Shown in pieces: positions 16,372 through 24,232 of a DNA stretch of 33,016 nt (its first letter is position 1; each line of letters starts with the position of its first letter). A program made the translations under genes and the position numbers. Source of the DNA: Anaerolineales bacterium (GTDB lineage: Bacteria; Chloroflexota; Anaerolineae; Anaerolineales; Villigracilaceae). The stretch is from assembly GCA_016744335.1 (NCBI GenBank), contig JADGEO010000038.1:1-33016 (forward strand), read 5' to 3'. The notes beneath the pieces were generated by a model. It searched no databases and had not been told where the DNA came from. It saw only the letters and a list, made by a program, of their open reading frames with translations.

Positions 16372-16695
16372 TTTTTATCTCCTGTTTTGTTTTTTGTACT
16401 GTGTATTCACGATCTATAAAACGATTGTCAACATATTTATGTAGCACACTCGCAATTAAAGTTTGGTAAGGGATACCCTCAGATAAAGCGTGTTTCTTGA
16501 GAGCTTGTAAATCTCGATTAGGAATTCGAATATTGTTTCGCTTATCTTTTTAAAGGTTGCTGTGGTGTATTCTTGATGTTTTTTAATGATAACAACTGAA
16601 GATCTTTTATTTGGGCGATTGTAAACGTCAATTTCATCGCCATTCTGGATGTGAAACACTACATCTTCAAAAGAAATTTGTAGATTATCAAACAC
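16349..16695 (-). pseudogene. Relic of a BrnT-like toxin fused to a CopG-type antitoxin, frameshifted
   Basis: The 5' part of the frame (from a GTG at 16693-16695) reads ISFEDVVFHIQNGDEIDVYN, which resembles the middle of BrnT-type toxins. It passes at about 16590 into KKHQEYTTATFKK, which resembles the region before the ribbon-helix-helix of the partner antitoxin. At the A-run near 16548 the frame shifts: the rest of the antitoxin, NIRIPNRDLQALKKHALSEG followed by IPYQTLIASVLHKYV, is in the next frame and runs into the start of the downstream reductase gene. So a toxin half and an antitoxin half were joined by an internal deletion and then broken by a 1-2 base shift. The family match is from recall of the motifs, not a search. 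Confidence 0.6.
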
Positions 16696-16737
16696 TAGCT
16701 CTAGCTAAGATGCTCTATTCTTCTCTTCATCTTACAA

Positions 16738-16790
16738 ATAAAAAATGACCAGATTAACAAACATAAAAAATGCTTGCTAATCTGGTCATT
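16738..16790 (-). terminator. Terminator of groES
   Basis: Perfect 13-bp arms AATGACCAGATTA (16744-16756) and TAATCTGGTCATT (16778-16790) with a 21-nt loop. On the minus strand the second arm is followed by TTTTTATT. It lies about 30 bases after the groES stop. Confidence 0.8.
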
Positions 16791-16821
16791 GAAAAAAAGA
16801 GGTACACTCTTCTTTTTATGT

Positions 16822-17085
16822 TTATTTTACAATAGCAAGCAAATCGCCATCTTCCATGATGATGTGATCAACACCTTCAACTTTGATGTCGGTGCCAGTA
16901 TATTTGGGGTAAAGTACGTTTTGACCAACCTTGACTACAATATCTTCATCTGTGCCAATAGCCATAACTTCACCAATTTGGGGTTTTTCTTTGGCAGAAT
17001 CGGGCAAAATCAATCCGCTGGCGGTTTTTGCTTCGGTTTCAATGGGGCGTACGAGAACGCGTAATCCTAGGGGTTCGATATTCAT
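16822..17085 (-). CDS. groES: Co-chaperonin GroES
   Basis: The 10-kDa lid of the GroEL chaperonin, forming heptameric rings in the cytoplasm. At 87 residues it is slightly short (usual about 95). The start PLGLRVLVRPIETEAKTASG carries the mobile loop ending in GLILPDSAKEKP, and GEVMAIG, VGQNVLYPKYTGTDI and YxIMEDGDLLAIV-type segments follow. AAGGAG lies eight bases before the ATG, and its own terminator lies downstream. No groEL is adjacent and no CIRCE repeat (TTAGCACTC-N9-GAGTGCTAA) is found upstream, so the heat-shock control usual for groESL is not evident. A TATAAT on the minus strand at 17118-17113 could be the promoter, though without a clear -35. Confidence 0.96.
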   Translation of the reverse strand: MNIEPLGLRVLVRPIETEAKTASGLILPDSAKEKPQIGEVMAIGTDEDIVVKVGQNVLYPKYTGTDIKVEGVDHIIMEDGDLLAIVK

Positions 17086-17212
17086 TTAACTTTCTCCTTA
17101 AATTTTTAGTCAATTATAAATCTAACAGGTTTCTATTTAATTCCGTCACTATTCTATCAGATGAATTTCAGAGCGAAAGGTTACATAAGCAATTCATATA
17201 AAATGCTTATAT

Positions 17213-17260
17213 AAAACTGACTTGCGCCATATTTTCAAAATGTAACGCAAGTCAGTTTTT
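17213..17260. terminator. Bidirectional terminator after the class III aminotransferase
   Basis: Arms AAAACTGACTTGCG (17213-17226) and CGCAAGTCAGTTTT (17246-17259), 14 bp perfect. T's follow on the plus side and TTTTATATAA on the minus side. It lies about 30 bases beyond the aminotransferase stop. Confidence 0.75.
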
Positions 17261-17287
17261 ATGCTAAAGCCGAGGCGCAGCGTAGTT

Positions 17288-18634
17288 CTAATTCACTGCC
17301 TTATCCGTAATCTTCAACGCCTCGTCAATCACTGCAATTCCCTCAGCCAACTGCTCTTCAGTAATCACCAAAGGCGGGATAATGAAAGCCTTGTGCCAAT
17401 GCACAGAGATATATAAATCATGTTCAAAACAATACTTTTTGAGCGCATTCATCTCAGGGCTAGATGCATTATAAGGTGCTATTGGTTCTTTTGTTTCTCT
17501 GTTTTTGACGATTTCGACCACGCCGAAAAGTCCAATAGAGCGGACGTCTCCCACAGATGGGTGTTTTTCTTTCAGCTCGGATAGCATCCGAGACAAACTT
17601 GGCTCGAGACTTGCGGAGTGTTCGACCAACTTTTCTTCTTGAAGTACGCGGATATTTGCTATCATCGCCGCGAGAGAAACGGGATGCGCGGTATACGTTA
17701 GCCCACCTGCAAAGACGCGTTCGTCAAAATAGGCGGCAATCTCGTCCGTCATCCCCACCGCGCCGAGGGGGGCATACGCGGAGGTGAGGCCTTTTGCCAT
17801 TGTCAAAAGATCGGGGCGCACATCCCACCTGTCCACTGCGAACCACGCGCCCGCACGTCCGAAGCCGCTCATCACTTCATCTGCAATGAGCATGATATTG
17901 TATTTATCACAGATTGCGCGCACGCCCTGCAAATATCCATCTGGTGGAATAAGAATGCCGTTTTTTCCAACAATTGGCTCTAGCAAAATTGCGGCGATGG
18001 TATTTGCACCCTCATATTGAATAATTTCTTCGAGATGGTTGAGATAATCTTGCGTAAAATCGGCTTCAGAAATATCGGGATTTGTGCGATGAAAAGTGGA
18101 GCGATAGCGATAGGGGTTGAGAAAATGAACAATGCCGGGCATGAGGTTTGGTTCCCACTCGTGCTTGCGAGGGTCGCCAGTGGCTGCCATTGCGCCGGCC
18201 GTTGCGCCGTGATAAGAACGATAAAATGCGAGAACTTTATGCTTGCCCGTATAAGCGCGAGCGAGTTTGATGGCGTTTTCGTTGGCATCTGCGCCGCCGA
18301 GGGTGAAGAGAAAATGATTGATGCCTTCGGGGGTGATTTCTGTTAATGCCTTGCCCGCCAGTGAGCGAATTTTGGTCGCCATTCCGGGGGCGGCATAGGG
18401 GAGCGTATCGAGTTGTTCCTTCATCGCGTTGATGATGCGCTCGTCTCCGTGACCGGCGTTGACGCACATGGTCATGGAGCTAAAATCGAGATAGCGTTTG
18501 CTATCTGTATCCCAAAAGTAAACGCCTTTGGCGCGTTCCACGGGGATAGGGTTGACTTTGCCTTGCGCCGACCACGTCCAGAAGCCGTGTTCTTGCATCA
18601 GGGGGAGAATTTGGTCGTTGGGGAGAGTGAACAT
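17288..18634 (-). CDS. Class III pyridoxal-phosphate aminotransferase
   Basis: 448 residues of the ornithine/acetylornithine/omega-amino-acid aminotransferase superfamily. The cofactor site is clear: GGADANENAIKLAR (113-126), SYHGAT (140-145), LIADEVMSGFGRAG with D252, and the Schiff-base lysine K281 in TMAKGLTSAYAPLG. The opening HGFWTWSAQGKVNPIPVERA and the DPRKHEWEP stretch are those of the large omega-transaminase subgroup (taurine-pyruvate, beta-alanine-pyruvate and similar), so the amino donor is probably an omega-amino acid or amine. The exact donor cannot be decided and there is no pathway gene beside it. GAGGT lies five bases before the ATG. Confidence 0.9.
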   Translation of the reverse strand: MFTLPNDQILPLMQEHGFWTWSAQGKVNPIPVERAKGVYFWDTDSKRYLDFSSMTMCVNAGHGDERIINAMKEQLDTLPYAAPGMATKIRSLAGKALTEITPEGINHFLFTLGGADANENAIKLARAYTGKHKVLAFYRSYHGATAGAMAATGDPRKHEWEPNLMPGIVHFLNPYRYRSTFHRTNPDISEADFTQDYLNHLEEIIQYEGANTIAAILLEPIVGKNGILIPPDGYLQGVRAICDKYNIMLIADEVMSGFGRAGAWFAVDRWDVRPDLLTMAKGLTSAYAPLGAVGMTDEIAAYFDERVFAGGLTYTAHPVSLAAMIANIRVLQEEKLVEHSASLEPSLSRMLSELKEKHPSVGDVRSIGLFGVVEIVKNRETKEPIAPYNASSPEMNALKKYCFEHDLYISVHWHKAFIIPPLVITEEQLAEGIAVIDEALKITDKAVN

Positions 18635-18680
18635 AAATACCTCGCTAGTTGGAATTCAAGAGTCTCAATTTATGCGGCGA

Positions 18681-18708
18681 ATGGTATCACGATTTTAGAT
18701 TTCGTAAA
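18681..18708 (-). promoter_or_regulatory. Probable promoter of the class III aminotransferase gene
   Basis: On the minus strand TTTACG (18708-18703), 16 bp, then TACCAT (18686-18681) preceded by TGA as in an extended -10. The leader would be about 40 nt. Confidence 0.45.
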
Positions 18709-18760
18709 GTATTTTGTGTATGGTTTTTGTTATGTTTTGGGGAGTACAAATTAACCATCT

Positions 18761-19675
18761 TTATGGATAAATCTCTACTAATTTATTTGTCAGCGTTATT
18801 CGTATTTCTGTTTTTGTGTAGTCATCATCTTCGGCGACTTTTTCTTTAACCAAAGCACGAATTTCCTTCAAATTTCCTCTGAATAATCTGGCAAGAGGTT
18901 TACCTTTATTGTCAAAAAATATGATTTTATATTTGTGCGCTCTTTCAGCATAGTGGATGGGCATTTTGAGTGTTGTTTTCTTTGAAGGCGGATACTTCTT
19001 TTCTTCTCGAACTTTTTTGCCTTCCTGTTTTCTTTTCAGTTCTTCATCAAATTTATTTTTCCCCTTGATATATCGCTTTTTTTGAGAAATAGATAGACTG
19101 CTCCAAATAAAATCCTTGTCTTCTTTGGGCATACGGAACAAATCATCTCTGTCTTTTCTTCGACGTAAAGTTATTTTATATAAATGGGGGACGAAGCTAA
19201 TTTTTTCTTCTCTCATTTCTTTAAAAAGATAGGCTAAGTTTTGGGGCGAAAAGCCGCCATGCTCTTGGTATTCTTGGACGTATTTTTGCACTTTATTTTG
19301 AGAATCTTCTCTTGCCTTCCAAAGTTTTCGCAAAGGCTCCAAGATTATCTCTTCTTTCTTGGCGTTAATCTCCTCCCTTAATTGCTTTCCTACTGCCTCG
19401 CTTTCCATTTTTTTCCCTTCTTCATCGTAGACTCTTATTCCAAATTTCTCTATGCAACTGGAACCGATTTGTAGGGTTGCCCGTGTTTCGTGATTAACAA
19501 TCTCAAAATGGTAGCGCAGATTTGCATGGTCGCAAAGTTGACAGGTCTCAACAGGGTATAGATGGTCAATCGCGATGCCTCTATGCTCCCATTCTTTCAG
19601 TGCAACCTTGAAATCAGATTGCTCTTTACTGAGGGGGAGGAGATTTGCTTGAGATGCTTCTGACCAATAATTCAT
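18761..19675 (-). CDS. Uncharacterised protein with CxxC...GSSC putative zinc site
   Basis: 304 residues; I recognise no named family. Residues 45-80 read C45-Q-L-C48-D-H, then RYHFEIVNHETRATLQIGSSC with C74, then IEKFG. A CxxC pair followed by a G-S-x-C-I turn looks like a small zinc-binding module; the fourth ligand would have to be His 50, 56 or 62, since no other cysteine exists. The rest is lysine/glutamate-rich and probably helical (about 85-240), with KKYPPSKKTTLK as a basic linker. It ends in a beta-rich segment (245-304: KYKIIFFDNKGKPLARLFRG). Such composition suits a nucleic-acid-binding protein. It follows the 225-residue gene after only nine bases, so the two are one transcription unit. 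No Shine-Dalgarno sequence. Confidence 0.7.
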   Translation of the reverse strand: MNYWSEASQANLLPLSKEQSDFKVALKEWEHRGIAIDHLYPVETCQLCDHANLRYHFEIVNHETRATLQIGSSCIEKFGIRVYDEEGKKMESEAVGKQLREEINAKKEEIILEPLRKLWKAREDSQNKVQKYVQEYQEHGGFSPQNLAYLFKEMREEKISFVPHLYKITLRRRKDRDDLFRMPKEDKDFIWSSLSISQKKRYIKGKNKFDEELKRKQEGKKVREEKKYPPSKKTTLKMPIHYAERAHKYKIIFFDNKGKPLARLFRGNLKEIRALVKEKVAEDDDYTKTEIRITLTNKLVEIYP

Positions 19676-19684
19676 TGCAAAAAT

Positions 19685-20362
19685 TTAGGTGCTTACTTTG
19701 TATAGATTGGTACGTCCTTGCTTCCCTACCAGCTCAACCAGATTCGCTTTGCGTAGCGTATACGCCATTTTTTGTGATAGCTTTCTGCTAATGCCAAGTG
19801 CTTCTGACAAATCTTTGGTTGTAAACTCATTTGTTTCCTTTGGAAGAAGTGCCAACCAATCTGTGGGGGTTTCAAATGGGAAACGGTCTACAACTGCTAA
19901 TAAGCGGTGTTCTACTATTCCCCATCCTTTTCTGCGCCAATTTTTATTTTTATTATATTGCCTTATTTCTTCTTCTTGGATCATTAGTACTTCTAGAGAA
20001 AAGTTTTTATTGCTCAATAATTCAGGGATGCGAACCATTTCCCAGAATAGGTCTTCTACTCTGCCGCGTTTGGGTGATTTTCGGCGGGTGCTTTTACTGC
20101 CGCCATCTTTTGGCAATTTAATAAGCCATTTTTCTTGAGCTATAGGGTAAACCAATCGCACTTGATGAGATTTTATTAGCTTCTTGAGTTTAGTTTTTAT
20201 AGAAGAGAAATTCCCCGTTTGGATTTCTACCAACAAATCGCCCTGAACGATGTCAATGACAAAGCCATCTACTTTGACTTCAAATTGAGCCTCTGGTTTT
20301 GCGTACCATGCCTTGAGCGAGGCATGGAGTGGTTTTTCGTTTAGGGTACCGATTTTTGGCAT
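19685..20362 (-). CDS. Putative PD-(D/E)XK-like nuclease with C-terminal winged helix, uncharacterised
   Basis: 225 residues. The N-terminal part (1-80) has the pattern of a minimal PD-(D/E)XK fold: an opening helix with E9 (NEKPLHASLKAWY), then VDGFVIDIV with D37, then GDLLVEIQTGNF with E46 and Q48, then KSHQVRLVYPIAQEKWLI. ExQ in place of ExK occurs in some members such as CoiA-like proteins. A basic stretch (KSTRRKSPKRGR, about 89-101) leads to a C-terminal winged helix (FTTKDLSEALGISRKLSQKM, about 175-220). I know similar proteins only as hypothetical. A sequence-specific DNA-binding nuclease or an inactive regulator would both fit. It heads a two-gene unit with the 304-residue gene. The upstream gap contains short AACGCAGATAAAAG-type repeats and no Shine-Dalgarno sequence. 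Confidence 0.7.
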   Translation of the reverse strand: MPKIGTLNEKPLHASLKAWYAKPEAQFEVKVDGFVIDIVQGDLLVEIQTGNFSSIKTKLKKLIKSHQVRLVYPIAQEKWLIKLPKDGGSKSTRRKSPKRGRVEDLFWEMVRIPELLSNKNFSLEVLMIQEEEIRQYNKNKNWRRKGWGIVEHRLLAVVDRFPFETPTDWLALLPKETNEFTTKDLSEALGISRKLSQKMAYTLRKANLVELVGKQGRTNLYKVST

Positions 20363-20472
20363 TTGAAGTTTTCTACAAATAAACGCAGATAAAAGGGGTT
20401 TTTGTTGATAAAAACGCCAAAGTCATATCGTGAAATGTGAAGCGAAAAACATGCTTTACGTTTTCTGAATTA

Positions 20473-21240
20473 TTAGCCCATCCGCCCTGTAATATATGCT
20501 TCGGTCAATTCTTCTTTGGGGTTGGTGAATAGATCATTGGTGTTGCCAAATTCAACCAAATCACCGAGCCAGAAAAATCCTGTTTTATCAGAGACGCGTG
20601 CCGCTTGTTGCATACTGTGTGTAACTATAACAATGGTGTAATCTTTTTTCAATTCGGCAATCAAGTCTTCAACGTGACCGGTAGCAATGGGGTCGAGTGC
20701 AGATGTCGATTCATCCATCAGAATCACTTCGGGTTGAATGGCGATAACGCGTGCAATGCAAAGGCGTTGCTGTTGTCCCAATGAAAGGTTCATCGCATTT
20801 TGTTTAAGGTCATTTTTGACTTCGTCCCAGAGTGCGGCTTGGCGGAGACTCTGTTCAATGGTTTCGCGCAAAGCTGATTTGCCCTCAGCAAGCCCGAGCA
20901 CGCGCGGTCCGAAGGCGACATTGTCGAAGATAGATTGGGGAAAGGGGTTCGGGGCTTGGAAAACCATCCCAACACGCTGGCGCAAATCCACTACATCCAT
21001 ATCGGGGGCATAAATATCTTCGCCCTTTAGACGTATTTTGCCCTCTACGCGTGTGTTTTCAATTGTGTCATTCATGCGGTTTAGGCAACGCAGATAGGTT
21101 GATTTTCCACATCCTGAAGGACCAATTAGGGCGGTTACTTCGCGAGGCATGATGTTCATATTGATATTAGATAAGGCATGCTTTTCGCCGTAGAAAAAAT
21201 TGAGGTTTTCAATGGTAAAAACGGGGTTGGTTTTATTCAT
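20473..21240 (-). CDS. pstB: Phosphate ABC transporter ATP-binding protein, first copy
   Basis: 255-residue PstB, the ATPase that drives high-affinity phosphate uptake with PstC and PstA at the membrane. Walker A is GPSGCGKST (40-48), the Q-loop is VFQAPNPFP (93-101), and LNRMNDTI is typical of PstB. Two positions differ from the usual form: the signature is LSLGQQQRL (152-160) where LSGGQ is common, and Walker B reads [10 protein letters not shown] where D-E-P is usual, so S178 replaces proline. It diverges from pstS, which begins 84 bases away. A second pstB sits inside the pst operon. A minus-strand TAAAAT ends six bases before the ATG and there is no Shine-Dalgarno sequence. Confidence 0.93.
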   Translation of the reverse strand: MNKTNPVFTIENLNFFYGEKHALSNINMNIMPREVTALIGPSGCGKSTYLRCLNRMNDTIENTRVEGKIRLKGEDIYAPDMDVVDLRQRVGMVFQAPNPFPQSIFDNVAFGPRVLGLAEGKSALRETIEQSLRQAALWDEVKNDLKQNAMNLSLGQQQRLCIARVIAIQPEVILMDESTSALDPIATGHVEDLIAELKKDYTIVIVTHSMQQAARVSDKTGFFWLGDLVEFGNTNDLFTNPKEELTEAYITGRMG

Positions 21241-21246
21241 AGAAGG

Positions 21247-21252
21247 ATTTTA
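21247..21252 (-). promoter_or_regulatory. -10 box 6 nt before the minus-strand pstB ATG
   Basis: The minus strand reads TAAAAT-CCTTCT-ATG. It fits a leaderless start, matching the spacing seen at 1968, 29774 and 32360. Confidence 0.4.
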
Positions 21253-21309
21253 CCGTAAAATTTATGTATTGCGTTAACAAAATAACGACTATTTATTTCT
21301 GAAATACGT

Positions 21310-21315
21310 TATAAT
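21310..21315 (+). promoter_or_regulatory. -10 box 9 nt before the pstS ATG
   Basis: TATAAT ends nine bases before the ATG at 21325, so any leader would be about 2-4 nt. No -35 is clear. A single TTAACA (21274-21279) resembles a Firmicutes Pho-box half, but no second copy at 11-bp spacing exists, so PhoP control is not demonstrated. Confidence 0.45.
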
Positions 21316-21324
21316 TTGTGAATA

Positions 21325-22197
21325 ATGAAAAAAACTCTCGTCATCCTTCTCCCGCTTTTTTTTCTAGTCTCCTGCTCCTCTTTGGGAACAAGTGCTGCAG
21401 ATTCCCAAGAACCCCAAACTTATATTGAAAATAAAGGCTCAGATACCATTGTTAATTTGGCATTGGCGTGGGCAGAAAAATACCAGATTGATAACCCAGA
21501 TATTAGCATCTCGGTAACAGGTGGTGGTTCGGGGACGGGTATTGCCGCGCTGGTTAATGGCACAGTAGATATCGCTAACGCATCTCGCCAAATTAAGCAA
21601 AAAGAAATTGATTTGGCTAACGAAGATGGGATTGAGCCTATGGAGCATATTATTGCTGGGGACGCTATTGCGGTAGTTGTTAATCCCAGCAATCCCGTTA
21701 ATGAGTTAACGCTTCAACAAATCTCCGACATTTATAGTGGCGTTTATACCAACTGGAGCGAAGTTGGTGGCGATGACCGCCCAATTGTGCGCCTTTCTCG
21801 TGAGACGAACTCTGGCACGCATGTCTATTTTCTCGAAACGGTGGTGCGCTTGGGCGATGAAGAGTCGGAAACGCTTTTCTCGACCAATACGCTTTTACTT
21901 CCTTCATCTGAGGGTATTATTTCAGAAGTGCGTCAAAACCCCAATGCAATTGGTTACGATGGTTTGGGCTATGTGCCCGAAGACCTAAATATAATTGCCA
22001 TTGCCCCAGAAGAAGGCGATGTGTATGTTTTGCCTTCTGTAGAATCTGTTAATAATGGCACTTACGCTATTGCGCGTGATTTATACATGTATACCAATGG
22101 CGAGCCTACGGGTGAAATTGCCATTTATTTAGAATGGATACTATCAGCAGAAGCGCAAGAAATTGTACAAGAACTTGGCTTTGTGCCGATAAATTAA
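21325..22197 (+). CDS. pstS: Phosphate-binding lipoprotein of the Pst transporter
   Basis: 290 residues. A lipoprotein signal peptide MKKTLVILLPLFFLVSC gives acylated C17, so it is anchored outside the membrane and hands phosphate to PstC-PstA. Phosphate-site motifs of the family are present: NKGSDTIVNLALAWAEKY (about 36-53), VTGGGSGTGIAALVNG, DIANASRQIK and SRETNSGTHVYF (about 157-168). GYDGLGYV, with the late strand ARDLYMYTNGEP, completes the fold. The start has a TATAAT nine bases upstream and no Shine-Dalgarno sequence. It leads the pst-mgsA-phoU cluster. A foldback element with a small AAGGG/CCCTT hairpin separates it from pstC and may lower downstream expression relative to pstS. Confidence 0.95.
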   Translation: MKKTLVILLPLFFLVSCSSLGTSAADSQEPQTYIENKGSDTIVNLALAWAEKYQIDNPDISISVTGGGSGTGIAALVNGTVDIANASRQIKQKEIDLANEDGIEPMEHIIAGDAIAVVVNPSNPVNELTLQQISDIYSGVYTNWSEVGGDDRPIVRLSRETNSGTHVYFLETVVRLGDEESETLFSTNTLLLPSSEGIISEVRQNPNAIGYDGLGYVPEDLNIIAIAPEEGDVYVLPSVESVNNGTYAIARDLYMYTNGEPTGEIAIYLEWILSAEAQEIVQELGFVPIN

Positions 22198-22202
22198 GAT
22201 TC

Positions 22203-22368
22203 ACCACAAAGAGAATCAAGCTCACGAAGGGAAAAACCCTTTTCTACACGGACAACGCGGATTACACGGAGTTTTTTGTTTTTCTCCTTAAACTACAAAA
22301 TCTCTTTCCGTGAAAACTGTGAAATTCCGTGTACAAAAAACTTTGTATTCCTTTGCACTCTTAGTGGT
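22203..22368. repeat. 166-bp imperfect foldback element between pstS and pstC
   Basis: Ends ACCACAAAGAG (22203-22213) and CTCTTAGTGGT (22358-22368) are complementary except for one base. Inside, ACACGGA (22246-22252) matches TCCGTGT (22326-22332), and CACGGA (22265-22270) matches TCCGTG (22307-22312), all in nested order. AAGGG-AAAAA-CCCTT-TT (22227-22243) is a small terminator-like hairpin. No coding capacity. It looks like a degenerate non-autonomous insertion inside the operon. Confidence 0.5.
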
Positions 22369-22388
22369 AAAAAAATCACGGAAATACT

Positions 22389-23285
22389 ATGCAAAAAGAC
22401 CTTAACTGGCAAGAATATGTCATCACCCGCCTCATCAAATTTTCTGGTTATTCAGCTGTAATTTTTGTTGTTATGATCTTCTTTTTTCTTCTTAAAGAAG
22501 GTCTACCCACGCTCAGCGAAGTGCCACTTGGTGATCTCTTTGCCACACGCTGGTACCCCATTGAAAGCTACTACGGAATTTTGCCCCTCATTAGTGGCTC
22601 AATTCTTGTTACTATTGGGGCGGCAATTATTGCAGTCCCCTTTGGGGTTGGCGTAGCCATCTACCTCTCTGAAATTGCCCCACGTTGGGTACGAGATATG
22701 CTGAAACCTTTGGTGGAATTATTAGGCGGACTGCCCTCTGTAGTGCTTGGTTTTTTGGGGATGCTCATCCTTTCGCCGGCACTACGCGTAATCCTAAACT
22801 TACCAACTGGCTTAACGGCTTTGACGGGGGCGTTACTCTTGGGTGGCATCGCGATTCCCACCATTGTTTCGATATCCGAAGACGCGTTGGACGCGGTCCC
22901 GAAATCGTACCGTGACGCGGCTCTTGCTTTGGGTGCCACCCGTTGGCAGACGATTTGGAAAGTGACTCTGCCTGCCGCGCGTTCTGGTGTATTAACGGCT
23001 GTTATGCTTGGCGTGGGTCGCTCTATTGGCGAGACCATGACCGTGATGATGGTCACAGGGAACGCACCTATTTTAGCCAATAGCCTTACCGATTTACTCT
23101 CACCCGTTCGCACCATGACAGCCACTATCGCCGCAGAAATGGGTGAGGTGGCAAATGGAAGTACACATTATCATGTCTTGTTTTTCATTGGTTTGGTTTT
23201 ATTTTTAATCTCTCTAATTGTAAATGTAACCGCCTCAGCTGTTGTTTTTAGACAAAGGAAGAAGGCTGAACGGGTTTTATCGTAA
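22389..23285 (+). CDS. pstC: Phosphate ABC transporter permease PstC
   Basis: 298 residues, one of the two membrane subunits of the phosphate channel. Six transmembrane segments can be placed: SAVIFVVMIFFFLLKEG at about 22-38, then around 60-85 (LISGSILVTIGAAIIAVPFG), 110-130, 145-165, 210-230, and the C-terminal HVLFFIGLVLFLISLIVNVTA. The ABC-coupling (EAA-like) loop is SYRDAALALGATRWQTIWKV, contacting PstB. The PstC phrase LPSVVLGFLGM is present. No good ribosome site precedes the ATG. It is separated from pstS by a foldback element and followed by pstA after 37 bases. Confidence 0.95.
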   Translation: MQKDLNWQEYVITRLIKFSGYSAVIFVVMIFFFLLKEGLPTLSEVPLGDLFATRWYPIESYYGILPLISGSILVTIGAAIIAVPFGVGVAIYLSEIAPRWVRDMLKPLVELLGGLPSVVLGFLGMLILSPALRVILNLPTGLTALTGALLLGGIAIPTIVSISEDALDAVPKSYRDAALALGATRWQTIWKVTLPAARSGVLTAVMLGVGRSIGETMTVMMVTGNAPILANSLTDLLSPVRTMTATIAAEMGEVANGSTHYHVLFFIGLVLFLISLIVNVTASAVVFRQRKKAERVLS

Positions 23286-23322
23286 TACTTTCTCATAAAT
23301 CTCATAGTTTGACTGCAATCTT

Positions 23323-24186
23323 ATGAATAAATTCTTTGTTAAAAATCGAGATCTAACGCAAAAGCTTGGCTTCTCTCTGCTCACATTGATGACGGTGATG
23401 ACTATTGTTCCAATCATTGCAACTGTTATCTATATCTTTGTGATGGGGTTGCCTGCTATTTCTTGGGAATTTTTGACCGAATTCCCCAGCAATGGTATGC
23501 GAGATGGTGGCATTTTGCCCGCAATTGTGGGTACTTTTTATCTCACCATTGGAACAGCCATATTCTCTGTGCCCCTTGGTATTGCCGCCGCAATCTATCT
23601 CTCAGAATATGCCTCAGATAATAAAGCCACCCGCTTAATTCGTTTGGCGATTATCAACTTAGCTGGTATTCCTTCGGTGGTTTATGGACTTTTTGGGTTG
23701 GGGTTATTCGTACTCTTCCTAAATTTTGGGACCAGTATTTTAGCGGCATCATTAACGCTTTCAATTATGACCCTTCCCGTTATTATTAGCACCACAGAAG
23801 AAGCCTTGCGGGCAGTGCCCCAATCTTTCCGCACTGTTAGCATTTCTTTGGGTGGAACGCGGTGGCAAACAATCCGCAAAACAGTGCTTCCGCAGGCTCT
23901 TCCTGGCATTACTACAGGCGTTATTCTTGGCTTAGAACGCGCCGCAGGCGAGACTGCACCTATCCTTTTTACGGGTGCGGCATTCTTCTTGCCCCGCTTG
24001 CCCCAATCGCCTTTTGATGCAACTATGGCATTGCCTTATCACCTTTATGTTATTTCTACTCAAGTTCCTGAAATGCCTGTAGAAATCCAATACGGGACTG
24101 CGCTAGTCTTACTCGTTTTCGTGATTGGGATGAATGCGTTGGCATCTTTGGTTCGCTCTCGGGCGCGGGCGAAACGGCAGTGGTAA
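23323..24186 (+). CDS. pstA: Phosphate ABC transporter permease PstA
   Basis: 287 residues; the partner membrane subunit of PstC. It has about six hydrophobic segments, beginning LLTLMTVMTIVPIIATVIYIFVMG-like at 18-41. The family phrases LAGIPSVVYGLFGLGLFV and ISTTEEALRAVPQSFR are clear, and the coupling loop is SISLGGTRWQTIRKTVLP. GETAPILFTGAAFF toward the C-terminus is diagnostic of PstA. No Shine-Dalgarno sequence lies before the ATG, so translation may depend on coupling or other signals. The second pstB follows after 46 bases that contain a REP-like hairpin. Confidence 0.95.
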   Translation: MNKFFVKNRDLTQKLGFSLLTLMTVMTIVPIIATVIYIFVMGLPAISWEFLTEFPSNGMRDGGILPAIVGTFYLTIGTAIFSVPLGIAAAIYLSEYASDNKATRLIRLAIINLAGIPSVVYGLFGLGLFVLFLNFGTSILAASLTLSIMTLPVIISTTEEALRAVPQSFRTVSISLGGTRWQTIRKTVLPQALPGITTGVILGLERAAGETAPILFTGAAFFLPRLPQSPFDATMALPYHLYVISTQVPEMPVEIQYGTALVLLVFVIGMNALASLVRSRARAKRQW

Positions 24187-24194
24187 TTATTATC

Positions 24195-24225
24195 ATTGTA
24201 GGGCGCAGCATGTTGCGCCTACAAT
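24195..24225. repeat. REP-like hairpin between pstA and pstB
   Basis: ATTGTAGGGCGCA (24195-24207) pairs with TGCGCCTACAAT (24214-24225) with one bulged G and a six-base loop. GTAG at 24198-24201 is the tetranucleotide that often precedes REP sequences handled by TnpA-REP (RAYT) transposases. No T-run follows, so it is not a normal terminator, though it may stabilise upstream mRNA. Confidence 0.6.
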
Positions 24226-24232
24226 AAAAAAA

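Noticed and set aside
17086..17287. CIRCE heat-shock operator upstream of groES
   Set aside because: No TTAGCACTC-N9-GAGTGCTAA is present; the inverted repeats there are a terminator and a weak ATAAGCA/TGCTTAT pair.
21241..21324. Pho box between the divergent pst genes
   Set aside because: Only one TTAACA is present, with no second copy at the required spacing.
24134..24232. N-terminal extension of the second PstB
   Set aside because: It would overlap pstA and translate through a REP hairpin; the family start is the ATG at 24233.
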